Source: Chloroflexota bacterium (GTDB lineage Bacteria > Chloroflexota > Anaerolineae > UBA2200). Taken from it: a stretch of 64,000 nt of DNA. The stretch is taken from NCBI GenBank assembly GCA_014360755.1, contig JACIWX010000002.1:333988-397987 (forward strand). The letters are read 5' to 3'. The notes under the pieces were generated by a model, which did not search any database, had not been told where the DNA came from, and saw only the letters and a list, made by a program, of their open reading frames with translations. A program made the translations under genes and the position numbers. Positions 45,501-52,975 of this stretch are shown here, piece after piece. Within the stretch, counting starts at the first letter, position 1. Each line of letters begins with the position of its first letter.

Positions 45501-46484
45501 TTACGCTCCCAAGCCGCAGCGGGCTGCCCCCATGAGCGCAACCTTGGGATTCAGGATGACATGCACCGGGATACGCGCCATCAGTTCGGAATGGCGCCCC
45601 TTGGCGCAGAAAGCCTTCATAAAACGCCCACTCTCAAGTGCCGGGAGGATGCGCGGTGGAATGCCTCCCCCAAGGTAGACACCTGCCGTCGCCAGCGTCT
45701 TGAGCGCCAAGTTGCCCGCTTCTGCTCCAAGGATGGAGACGAACATGTCCAGCATGGCTACACAGAGATCCGCACCCTCCTCGCCGGATAGCGCGGCAGT
45801 AACAATAACAGGGGTGGGGTCTTCAGCAGCAGCCAGTTTCTCCGCCAGCCAAGGGGGTTCTGCCGCATAGCCGCTATCCCTCAGATAGGCATAAATGTTG
45901 GGCAAACCGATACCAGAACAGACTCGCTCGTTGCTGACGTGTCCAAAGCGCGGTAAGAGATAGCGCAGCAATCCGATCTGGCGCTCATCCGTTGGCGCAA
46001 AATCAGCATGGCCCCCCTCAGTAGCATGAGGACGATACCGCGTACCATCCCAGGTCAGAAAAGCTTCCCCTAATCCTGTGCCCGGTGCGATCACGGCGAT
46101 AGCCCCACCCGGAACCGGTTGGCCTGTGTTTAAGGTGTGCAGATCCGATGGCTCCAGCAAGGGGATAGCCCAAGCGATGGCTTCCAGGTCGTTCAGCAGG
46201 CGTACAGATGATAAGCCAAGCGCCGCCTGAAGCTCCCTCTCATCAATGACCCAGGACAAGTTGGTGATCTCAGAACGGCCGCCAACGACCGGCCCGGCAA
46301 CGCCAAAACAGGCTTGATCTACAGGCACATCCACCCGGGATAGGAATTCGTGCGCGATTGCCTCCAAGTTGGGGTAGCGAGCACTGGGGAAAGTGGCTTC
46401 AGACAGCGGCACACGGGGTCCGCTCTCCGGGGAAAAGAGCGCCAGATTGGCTTTGGTTGCACCAATGTCGCCAGCAAGCAGCAT
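45501..46484 (-). CDS. glk: Glucokinase
   Basis: The 327 residues follow the Glk (E. coli-type) pattern: LLAGDIGATKANLALF (ATP phosphate loop), FGVAGPVVGGRSEITNLSWVIDE, LLNDLEAIAWAIPLL (catalytic Asp), VIAPGTGLGEAFL and ATEGGHADFAP. It phosphorylates glucose with ATP. The ribosome site AAAGGAGG is nearly perfect. It is the first gene of glk-pgi-MBL. Confidence 0.93.
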   Translation of the reverse strand: MLLAGDIGATKANLALFSPESGPRVPLSEATFPSARYPNLEAIAHEFLSRVDVPVDQACFGVAGPVVGGRSEITNLSWVIDERELQAALGLSSVRLLNDLEAIAWAIPLLEPSDLHTLNTGQPVPGGAIAVIAPGTGLGEAFLTWDGTRYRPHATEGGHADFAPTDERQIGLLRYLLPRFGHVSNERVCSGIGLPNIYAYLRDSGYAAEPPWLAEKLAAAEDPTPVIVTAALSGEEGADLCVAMLDMFVSILGAEAGNLALKTLATAGVYLGGGIPPRILPALESGRFMKAFCAKGRHSELMARIPVHVILNPKVALMGAARCGLGA

Positions 46485-46514
46485 GGGGACCTCCTTTGGT
46501 TCGTGTCTTGGGGT

Positions 46515-46545
46515 ATTATAGCGCGCTTTGTTTGGATTGGGTAAA
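46515..46545 (-). promoter_or_regulatory. Probable promoter of the glk operon
   Basis: The minus strand has a perfect TATAAT (46515-46520), but the best -35 candidate is TTTACC at a 19-base spacing, so an activator or extended contacts may be needed. Confidence 0.4.
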
Positions 46546-46761
46546 AGTCCGCTTGTCAGGGATTCCCAAATCCTGTTTCAAAGTAAATATAGGGGTTTTT
46601 TCAACACCTTCTTGCTAGGGCAAAGTAGCCTGCTCAGGGTTTTGTCCTGCTTTTCCGCATGCCGCCCATAGCATGGAGATCTTCATGAGGATAAATGGCT
46701 GACTTTCGCGGCTTTGTAGCAACAGGGGGTAAAACTTGGCGAAAGTCCCCGCTGCTTCGCT
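46546..46761. other. Intergenic region with one inverted repeat
   Basis: No gene is seen here. GACTTTCGC (46701-46709) and GCGAAAGTC (46739-46747) can pair around a 29-base loop just downstream of the plsY-like gene. There is no T run, so a terminator role is doubtful. Vague similarity to the MITE near 46595-46640 is discussed under rejected items. Confidence 0.35.
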
Positions 46762-47415
46762 TCAATTGCCTGGACGCCGCAAAACCCACTCTTCGTTAGC
46801 GCTCACATCGCGATCCAGGAAGAGGCGCCGCAGGAGGACGCGGCGCCGTTCTGGTCCGGATGGCAAGGGCAGGCAATTCGCTTCCAATCGTTTGATTGCC
46901 GTAATCAACAGCATGCCTACGCTAGCCAAGGTGACTGCTGTAGGCTGCCCAGCGATGTAGGTCAGCAATGGGAGGGTGAGGATGCCACAGAAAGCGACCA
47001 ACGCCGTGTATTTGAGCAATCGGCCAATAGCCAAAAACGCGAGCAACCAGAGGACACCCCAGGGGAAAACTACCAGCATCATGCCCATGAAGGGACTGAT
47101 ACCCCTGCCACCCTTGAAGCCCAGGTACAGAGGCCAGTTGTGCCCAACAACGGCTGCCAAACCAGCCAGCAGAAGCACGGGCAATGGTGCCCCCCATTGC
47201 CGAGCCAGCCAGGGGATGAAAGCCCCTTTGGCTACATCGAACAGGCCGGCGAGCACACCGGCGCCAATGCCAACATGGTAGATAACTCCCGTGCCACTGA
47301 CTGTGCCGCTGCCGTATTCGCGCAGGTCAATCCCCTTGAGCCAGCGTCCTGCCAGGTAAGCTGTAGGGATTGACCCCAGCAGATAGCCCGCAATGACCCA
47401 TAATGCATGCCACAT
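46762..47415 (-). CDS. plsY: PlsY-like glycerol-3-phosphate acyltransferase, divergent
   Basis: The membrane protein of 217 residues has the PlsY layout: GYLLGSIPTAYLAGRWLKGIDLREYGSG, LFDVAKGAFIPWLA and VVGHNWPLYLGFKGGRGI. The first signature reads GSGTVSGTG instead of GSGNIGATN, so two conserved positions that bind the substrate differ. True PlsY uses acyl phosphate to acylate glycerol 3-phosphate. GGAGGAGA lies 5 bases before ATG 47415. A basic C-terminal tail of about 35 residues is extra. It follows degV by 38 bp. Confidence 0.75.
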   Translation of the reverse strand: MWHALWVIAGYLLGSIPTAYLAGRWLKGIDLREYGSGTVSGTGVIYHVGIGAGVLAGLFDVAKGAFIPWLARQWGAPLPVLLLAGLAAVVGHNWPLYLGFKGGRGISPFMGMMLVVFPWGVLWLLAFLAIGRLLKYTALVAFCGILTLPLLTYIAGQPTAVTLASVGMLLITAIKRLEANCLPLPSGPERRRVLLRRLFLDRDVSANEEWVLRRPGN

Positions 47416-47453
47416 CGCGCTCTCCTCCCCGTATCTTGTCCGCACTGTTCCAT

Positions 47454-48317
47454 TTAAGATGAGTTCGTTTCTGTTTCAGCCCACCAAGCCAGTCCAATCA
47501 GTCCAGGGCCGGTGTGTGTGCCCATCACCGGTGTGAACTCGGTGATGAACAATTCACGGCAATGCAAGCGGCGAGCGAGCTCATCCCGCAAGGCTTCAGC
47601 CTCCTCTGGGACATCAGCGTGCATGACGGCAGCATGGACTGGACGGTCGCCTACGTCGGAGTGGATGAGTTCTAGCAAGCGGGATATAGCACGTCGGCGT
47701 GTGCGTGGCAGTTCGACCAGGCGCGCCTGGCCATTGCCAATGCTGAGAATAGGGCATAATTTGAGCGCTGATCCCGCTAGACTGGCGATGCTCGGCACGT
47801 GGCCACCGCGGTGCAGATAGTACAGTGTGTCCAGGCTGGCATAGATGCGAGTTCGCTGAGCAATGTCCTGTGCCCTTTGCAACACAGCAGACGCGTCAGC
47901 CCCGCTACTTGCTAAGCGGGCCGCTTCCAAGACAGCGAAGCCGCAGCCCAGAGCCGCTGTACGGCAATCCAGTACGTGGACAGGGCTATCCACCAGCTTG
48001 CTCGCCAGCACAGCCGTCTGGTATACCGCGCTTAATTCGCTCGCTAGGTGGATTGAGACCACTTCCTCTGCCTTTTGCAGCGCTTGAGTGTAGACGCGGA
48101 CAAAATCGCCCACGGATGGCGTGGCTGTCTTGGGCAGGTTGCCATTGCTGCTCAGGCGCAAGTAGCGGTATATCTCGCTGGGAACAATATCCACCCCGTC
48201 ATGGTACTCGCGCCCATCCAGGTAGATGAGAACAGGCACGACGAAAATATGATGTTTTGCGACAAGTTCATGTGGTAGATTGGCAGATGAGTCCGTAACA
48301 ATGGCTATCTTACGCAT
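47454..48317 (-). CDS. degV: DegV-family fatty-acid-binding protein
   Basis: From ATG 48317 (GAGGTG 4 bases upstream) the protein has 287 residues: IAIVTDSSANLPHELV, KTATPSVGDFVRVY, HLASELSAVYQTAVLAS, VLDCRTAALGCGFAVLEA and the C-terminal HTGPGLIGLAWW. DegV/FakB proteins present a fatty acid to the FakA kinase, making acyl phosphate. Acyl phosphate is the acyl donor for PlsY, which explains the degV-plsY pairing. FakA is not in the window. Confidence 0.88.
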   Translation of the reverse strand: MRKIAIVTDSSANLPHELVAKHHIFVVPVLIYLDGREYHDGVDIVPSEIYRYLRLSSNGNLPKTATPSVGDFVRVYTQALQKAEEVVSIHLASELSAVYQTAVLASKLVDSPVHVLDCRTAALGCGFAVLEAARLASSGADASAVLQRAQDIAQRTRIYASLDTLYYLHRGGHVPSIASLAGSALKLCPILSIGNGQARLVELPRTRRRAISRLLELIHSDVGDRPVHAAVMHADVPEEAEALRDELARRLHCRELFITEFTPVMGTHTGPGLIGLAWWAETETNSS

Positions 48318-48465
48318 TTCGCACCTCACTGTGAACGTAATGGAATGCTTCCAAGTGAGCGACAGCCATGGATTATCCATCTAGAGTCTAATAGATAAAG
48401 GTAAATATTAGCGCAAATAGTGGCTAAAAAGTGGTAAAAAAGCACGATGTGCCCTCTCTGCCGTT

Positions 48466-48493
48466 TTGAGATTCCGATGAGATATGCTATCAT
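48466..48493 (+). promoter_or_regulatory. Probable promoter of the alpha/beta hydrolase gene
   Basis: TTGAGA, 16 bases, TATCAT, about 100 bp before the chosen start. The rest of 48318-48595 holds no other gene; a minus-strand promoter for degV must also lie here, but none is clear. Confidence 0.5.
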
Positions 48494-48595
48494 TACCGCC
48501 ATTATGTGGCGATACAGAGAAATTTCGACGCGCTTTACCCTTCGCGGGTTGTTGTCAATATGCTTCCCCCGGCGAAACGGAGCAAGGAATACCCC

Positions 48596-49501
48596 ATGCC
48601 TTTGAACGTTTTTGGGGCATTGACTGCTCTCCTCACAAGTGGTGTCTTGCTGGCAGTGGTCGTTCCTGTGGTAGCGGAAGGTTTGGCAACGCGCCCTCCG
48701 TTTCCCCCGACATCCAGCGTGAACCCGCTCACAACCCTTGGGCTGGCTTATCAGGAGATTTCGTTCCCGGCAGCCGATGGATTGACTTTGCGTGGTTGGC
48801 TGATCCCCGCCGAGTCGGCAGACGCGCCGGCCATTGTCTATGCGCATGGAGCAGGGCAGGACCAGCGCTCAGGGCTTTCGCTGGTGCCACCATTGCACCA
48901 GGCAGGCTATACAGTGCTGCTGTTCAGCTATCGCGGACATGGCTACAGCGATAGCGATGGGCGCGGCATCACGTATGGCTTCCGGGAGAGCGAGGACATA
49001 GACTGTGCCGTCCGTTTCCTGCGCCAGACCAGGCGCATCCCTCGCGTTGGGGTCATTGGATATTCCATTGGCGCAAGCAGTGTATTGTTGAGCGCGGCAC
49101 GCAATCCAGACATTCAGGCAGTGGTGGCTGTGGCGCCTTTTGCCAGCGCTTGGGAAGTGTGGATGGCAAATCGCCCGTCCTTTTTACCCCACTTTATATT
49201 GGACTGGGTGCGCAGGGTAGTGGAATGGCACAAGGACATCTCTTTGGCGGCGATGGACCTGACGCAACTGATTGCACATATTGCACCGCGCCCACTCTTG
49301 CTTGTCCACGGCAACTGTGATGAACGCATTCCCCTTTCGCAGGTAGAGCAGTTGTTTGCTGCGGCGGGACAACCCAAATCTTTCTGGCTCATCGGGGGTG
49401 AGACGCACGGTTCCATTCGCTCCCATGGCTTGGAGGCGAATATGGAGCGGGTGATCCGCTTCTTGGATGAAGCATTTCAATTGGACAGCGCGCAAGGCTG
49501 A
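48596..49501 (+). CDS. Alpha/beta hydrolase, membrane-anchored
   Basis: The start is ATG 48596 with AAGGA 6 bases upstream (the frame extends to a GTG at 48506). The 301 residues comprise an N-terminal membrane helix (ALTALLTSGVLLAVVVPVVAEGLA), IVYAHGAGQDQR (oxyanion region), FSYRGHGYSDSDG, the nucleophile elbow IGYSIGASS, an Asp in HGNCDERIPL and the catalytic His in GGETHGSIRSHG. It is a serine hydrolase acting on the outer face of the membrane; the substrate is unknown. Confidence 0.83.
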   Translation: MPLNVFGALTALLTSGVLLAVVVPVVAEGLATRPPFPPTSSVNPLTTLGLAYQEISFPAADGLTLRGWLIPAESADAPAIVYAHGAGQDQRSGLSLVPPLHQAGYTVLLFSYRGHGYSDSDGRGITYGFRESEDIDCAVRFLRQTRRIPRVGVIGYSIGASSVLLSAARNPDIQAVVAVAPFASAWEVWMANRPSFLPHFILDWVRRVVEWHKDISLAAMDLTQLIAHIAPRPLLLVHGNCDERIPLSQVEQLFAAAGQPKSFWLIGGETHGSIRSHGLEANMERVIRFLDEAFQLDSAQG

Positions 49502-49533
49502 TGAGATGTGCCAGGGGGTAGAAACCCTGGAGG

Positions 49534-50220
49534 CTAAGGGGCGCGGAAGCTGTAGCCGTAGCCGTATTCGGTGCGGATGTATTGAGGATGTTGAGGGTCA
49601 GGCTCGATCTTATTGCGCAGCCGGCTGATATAGACCTTTAGATAGTTGATCTCGTCGGTATACTCATGGCCCCAAACACGGGCGAGCAGTGCCTCATGGC
49701 TGAGAGGGCGGCCAGCGTTGCGCACCAAGTGGTACAGTAGGCGGTATTCCGTGTTGGTCAATTCCACAGGCTTGCCCTTCACCGTCAAGCGCCGGCTATC
49801 AAAGTCCAGGCGCACATCGCCACACACAAAGGGTTCCTCATGGGTCAAGGGCAGCCCTTCCGCGCGGCGCAGGACAGCGCGAGCACGAGCCACTAGTTCC
49901 AACGCGCCAAAGGGCTTTGAGACATAATCATCCGCGCCCAGCTCCAACGCCGTTACTTTGCTGACTTCATCATCGCGCACGGTCAACATGATGACCGGCA
50001 CGTCGGAAAAGCGGCGGATTTCCTTCAACACAGTAAACCCATCCATACCCGGCAATGCCACGTCCAACAATACTAGGTTGGGATGTTCTCGTTCGATGAG
50101 GTCAAGCGCTTCTTCGCCGGTGCTTGCGTTCAGGATTTCCCAGCCTGGTTCCTGGGCGCGGAAAGTAGCACGCACCACTTGCACCACGCCTGGTTCCTCA
50201 TCCACGATGAGCACTTTCAT
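49534..50220 (-). CDS. OmpR-family response regulator
   Basis: The 228 residues have a receiver domain with Asp7/Glu8, phosphoacceptor Asp53 (LVLLDVALPG), Thr80 and Lys102. A winged-helix DNA-binding domain follows, with LTNTEYRLLYHLVRNAGRPLSHEALLARVWG and KIEPDPQHPQYIRTEYGYGYSF. ATG 50220 lies inside the kinase gene (23-base overlap), so the two are coupled. Targets are not indicated by the sequence. Confidence 0.92.
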   Translation of the reverse strand: MKVLIVDEEPGVVQVVRATFRAQEPGWEILNASTGEEALDLIEREHPNLVLLDVALPGMDGFTVLKEIRRFSDVPVIMLTVRDDEVSKVTALELGADDYVSKPFGALELVARARAVLRRAEGLPLTHEEPFVCGDVRLDFDSRRLTVKGKPVELTNTEYRLLYHLVRNAGRPLSHEALLARVWGHEYTDEINYLKVYISRLRNKIEPDPQHPQYIRTEYGYGYSFRAP

Positions 50221-51481
50221 CGCTTGCAACCTCCAAGGGGATGGTAAAGGTAAAGGTGCTGCCCTGACCAGGCGTGCTCTCCACGGTGATATGCCCTCCG
50301 TGCAGTTCCACCAGTTGACGGGCAAGGTAGAGGCCCAGTCCAATGCCAGAGGCGGAGCGCCGTCCAGTGTAAAACTTGGTGAAAATACGTTCTTTCTCCT
50401 CGGGTACAATGCCGGGACCGTTGTCGCTTACCGCTACCGCTAACACCTTTTCATGAGGGATGTGGCGCAAAGTCAGGCGGATGCGGCCTCCTGGTGGGGT
50501 GAACTTGATGGCATTGGAGAGCAGGTTCGCCGTCACTTGTTCGATCCGCTCGCGGTCTATCCAAGCACGAGGCAGGTCGTCCGGCAGGTCTAGTTCCAAA
50601 GATTGCCCCTTGCTCCTGCGCAGTGGTTCCAAGGCTGCCGCTGCCCGGCGCAGCAATACCGTCACATCGGTTGGCTGACGGGTGAGCGTTAGTTGCCCTG
50701 CTTCCAAGCGCATCATCTGGAGTAGATCTGTCACCAGTTTTTCCAGCCGCGCAGTATGGTCGGCGATTGTTTGCAATAATTCACGCTCGTTCTCATCGCT
50801 TTCCTGTGCTTTCGCCTGAAGCAATTCGATGGAGGTCTTGATGCAGGTCAATGGCGTCCGAAGTTCATGCGATATAGCGGAGATAAAACTGGATTGCGCT
50901 TCCAATAATGCCCGTTCCCGAGCCGTAGCCTGTTGTTCAACGCGCAATTGCTCTAACAGGAGCGAGGAGAGAAAGGCAATCAGCAACAACGAGATCAGTT
51001 TGGTGCCAAAAATGTCCCAGGCTTGAGGAGCATGTAGCCCAGCAGGGTTGCGCAAGCATGCAGCGATATAGAGGAAGCCGACCAAATTAGCCAGCAACAT
51101 GCTGCCGACTACGCTGAAACGGAAGGCTGCGTTCAGGAGGACAAAGATGTATAGGACGAAGAAGGCACTGTGATAGCCACCGTTCAGATATACCGCCAAG
51201 GTAGCCATTAAGCCATCCAGAGCCATCACATTGAGTGGCTGTCGCAGCCAGGGCAGCAAGCGGCTGGTGAGCAGGATCGCCAGGTTATAGACGGCTAATG
51301 CGCCAGCCAATGGCAGGGCAGCAATGAACACACCTTCTTTGGAACGGTCAATGAACGATAGCCCCACCGCTAGCGCCAGCACCGCCCAGCGCAAGGCCAG
51401 CAACACGCGATCCATAATAGTCGCTGGCCAGAAGCCTGATGCAGTTTTGTCTTTGAGCGAAAAGCGGATGGGGGGAGCCAT
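50198..51481 (-). CDS. Sensor histidine kinase, membrane-bound
   Basis: From ATG 51481 (GAGAGG about 8 bases upstream) the protein has 427 residues. A membrane domain of about six helices without a large extracytoplasmic sensor comes first. A short coiled segment and a HisKA domain with FISAISHELRTPLTCIKTSIELL follow, then HATPase with NLLSNAIKFTPPGG, VSDNGPGIVPEEKERIFTKF and GIGLGLYLARQLVELHGG. The membrane helices themselves probably sense the signal. It partners the regulator downstream. Confidence 0.92.
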   Translation of the reverse strand: MAPPIRFSLKDKTASGFWPATIMDRVLLALRWAVLALAVGLSFIDRSKEGVFIAALPLAGALAVYNLAILLTSRLLPWLRQPLNVMALDGLMATLAVYLNGGYHSAFFVLYIFVLLNAAFRFSVVGSMLLANLVGFLYIAACLRNPAGLHAPQAWDIFGTKLISLLLIAFLSSLLLEQLRVEQQATARERALLEAQSSFISAISHELRTPLTCIKTSIELLQAKAQESDENERELLQTIADHTARLEKLVTDLLQMMRLEAGQLTLTRQPTDVTVLLRRAAAALEPLRRSKGQSLELDLPDDLPRAWIDRERIEQVTANLLSNAIKFTPPGGRIRLTLRHIPHEKVLAVAVSDNGPGIVPEEKERIFTKFYTGRRSASGIGLGLYLARQLVELHGGHITVESTPGQGSTFTFTIPLEVASDESAHRG

Positions 51482-51515
51482 GGCATGTCCTCTCTTACAT
51501 GTCCCTTGTGCTTTT

Positions 51516-51545
51516 ATTATACGCGATGCTGCCCTATTCAACCAA
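51516..51545 (-). promoter_or_regulatory. Promoter of the two-component operon
   Basis: The minus strand reads TTGGTT, 18 bases, TATAAT, about 35 bp before the kinase ATG. Confidence 0.55.
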
Positions 51546-51608
51546 TTGATGGTGGTGATGACAGATATACCTTAACTTGGGGATGCATGATCCGGGGCGT
51601 GATGGATG

Positions 51609-51668
51609 GCCAGCAACGAGTGTGGGACACGGATAAACGAATGCTGGCGCAGTCCATTCGTTGCTGGC
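51609..51668. repeat. Palindromic element (ACGAATG family), second copy
   Basis: The arms GCCAGCAACGAGTG and CATTCGTTGCTGGC differ at one base pair. The middle contains AAACGAATG and CTGGCGC, also seen in the reverse complement of the element at 27881-27943. It lies between two divergent promoters and could fold into a cruciform or RNA hairpin. Confidence 0.55.
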
Positions 51669-51725
51669 TGATGCTCGGCAACTTGCCTTCAGACAGGACA
51701 GACTCTTCTGGCACACCTTTCATAC

Positions 51726-51754
51726 TTGGAGTCATAGCGCTCTTGGGGTAAAAT
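51726..51754 (+). promoter_or_regulatory. Promoter of the radical SAM gene
   Basis: TTGGAG, 17 bases, TAAAAT, about 30 bp before the ATG. Confidence 0.6.
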
Positions 51755-51789
51755 ATTCTCTAGTCAACTGGCCGTGAGGGGGAGTGAGC

Positions 51790-52971
51790 ATGAACGAGGC
51801 CAGCGGTGATTCCAAATGGACACGGCGTCAGTTTCTGGCAAAGGGGTGCGCGGCGGCGTTGGCAGCGGTGTTTGGCTTGCCGGCAGCCAGCGCGTGTGCC
51901 CCTGCGTTGCAGACCCCAACGCAAAGGCCCTTTGCAAGTACCCCGACGTCCTCTGCTGCACTGCGCGAGGCGATGCACTACCGGCGCCTGGAAGATGGGC
52001 GGGTGCATTGTCAGATTTGCTTCCGGGAATGCGTTGTTGCTCCAGAGCAACTTGGTTTTTGTCGCAACAGGAAGAATGTAGATGGCACGTATTATTCCCT
52101 GGTCTATGGCTTGCCCTGTGCGCTGCAGTTGGACCCGATTGAAAAAGAGCCCGTTTTTCACATGCTGCCAGGGAGCCGCATCCTGGGTGTGGGCACCGCC
52201 GCCTGCAACAGCCGCTGCAAGTTTTGCCAGAACTGGGAGATGTCGCAGCATACTCTCTGGGAGACGCTCAATTACCGCGCTACCCCTGCCGATGTGGTCG
52301 AGCGGGCGCTGGCGCTGGGTTGCGATGCAGTTTCCTTCACCTACAATGAGCCAACGGTCTTTTACGAATACGCCTATGACATTGCCATCGCTGCCAAGAG
52401 CCAAGGCTTGCGCGTTATCTGCCATACCAATGGTACCATGCTGGCAGCGCCATTGCTGCAGTTGCTCGAACAATTGGACGCCATCACTGTTGATTTGAAG
52501 GCGTTTACTTCTGAATTCTACCGGCGGGTGTGCACCCTCGAACTAGAGCCCGTGCTCGCCACGTTAAAACGGGTTGCCCAGTCCGGAGTCCATTTGGAGA
52601 TCGTCAACCTAGTCATTCCCACCCTGAACGATAACCCCGACGACATCCGCAACATGTGTCAGTGGATTGTAGAGCATCTAGGAACGGAGGTGCCGCTGCA
52701 CTTTACCCGCTTCTTCCCGGCGTACAAGTTGCAACACCTGCCTGCCACACCCATCGAGACGCTGGAAAATGCCGTGGCGATCGCCGACCAAGCCGGCCTG
52801 CAGTACGTGTATTTGGGCAATGTCCCCGGTCACAAGCGGAACAGCACCTACTGCCCCAAGTGTGGCGAGCGGCTCCTCTTCCGCTTGCACTTTACAGTGC
52901 TAGAGAACAACCTTGCCGATGGTAAGTGCCGCTTCTGCGGCCACCCCATTGCGGGGATTTGGGGCGGGTAA
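51790..52971 (+). CDS. amrS: AmmeMemoRadiSam-type radical SAM enzyme with Tat signal
   Basis: The start is ATG 51790 with GGGGAG 5 bases upstream. The 393 residues begin with a twin-arginine signal (TRRQFLAKGCAAALAAVFG) ending in AASAC, which could be a lipobox. Four cysteines follow (74, 77, 81, 91), then the radical SAM cluster motif CNSRCKFCQNW (Cys139, Cys143, Cys146), SFTYNEPTVFYEYA, HTNGTM and a C-terminal CPKC/CRFC zinc or rubredoxin-like knuckle. The family resembles pyruvate formate-lyase activase and is often linked to AMMECR1 and Memo domains, absent here. A Tat signal implies folding with cofactor inside and export of the iron-sulfur protein, which is unusual. Confidence 0.85.
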   Translation: MNEASGDSKWTRRQFLAKGCAAALAAVFGLPAASACAPALQTPTQRPFASTPTSSAALREAMHYRRLEDGRVHCQICFRECVVAPEQLGFCRNRKNVDGTYYSLVYGLPCALQLDPIEKEPVFHMLPGSRILGVGTAACNSRCKFCQNWEMSQHTLWETLNYRATPADVVERALALGCDAVSFTYNEPTVFYEYAYDIAIAAKSQGLRVICHTNGTMLAAPLLQLLEQLDAITVDLKAFTSEFYRRVCTLELEPVLATLKRVAQSGVHLEIVNLVIPTLNDNPDDIRNMCQWIVEHLGTEVPLHFTRFFPAYKLQHLPATPIETLENAVAIADQAGLQYVYLGNVPGHKRNSTYCPKCGERLLFRLHFTVLENNLADGKCRFCGHPIAGIWGG

Positions 52972-52975
52972 GGGA

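Noticed and set aside
46590-46650. A third, degraded MITE copy (TTTTTTCAACACC, then TCTTGCTAGGGCAAAG...GCCTGCTCAGG)
   Set aside because: The terminal repeat is in the wrong orientation relative to the internal words and there are no duplications; similarity may be chance.
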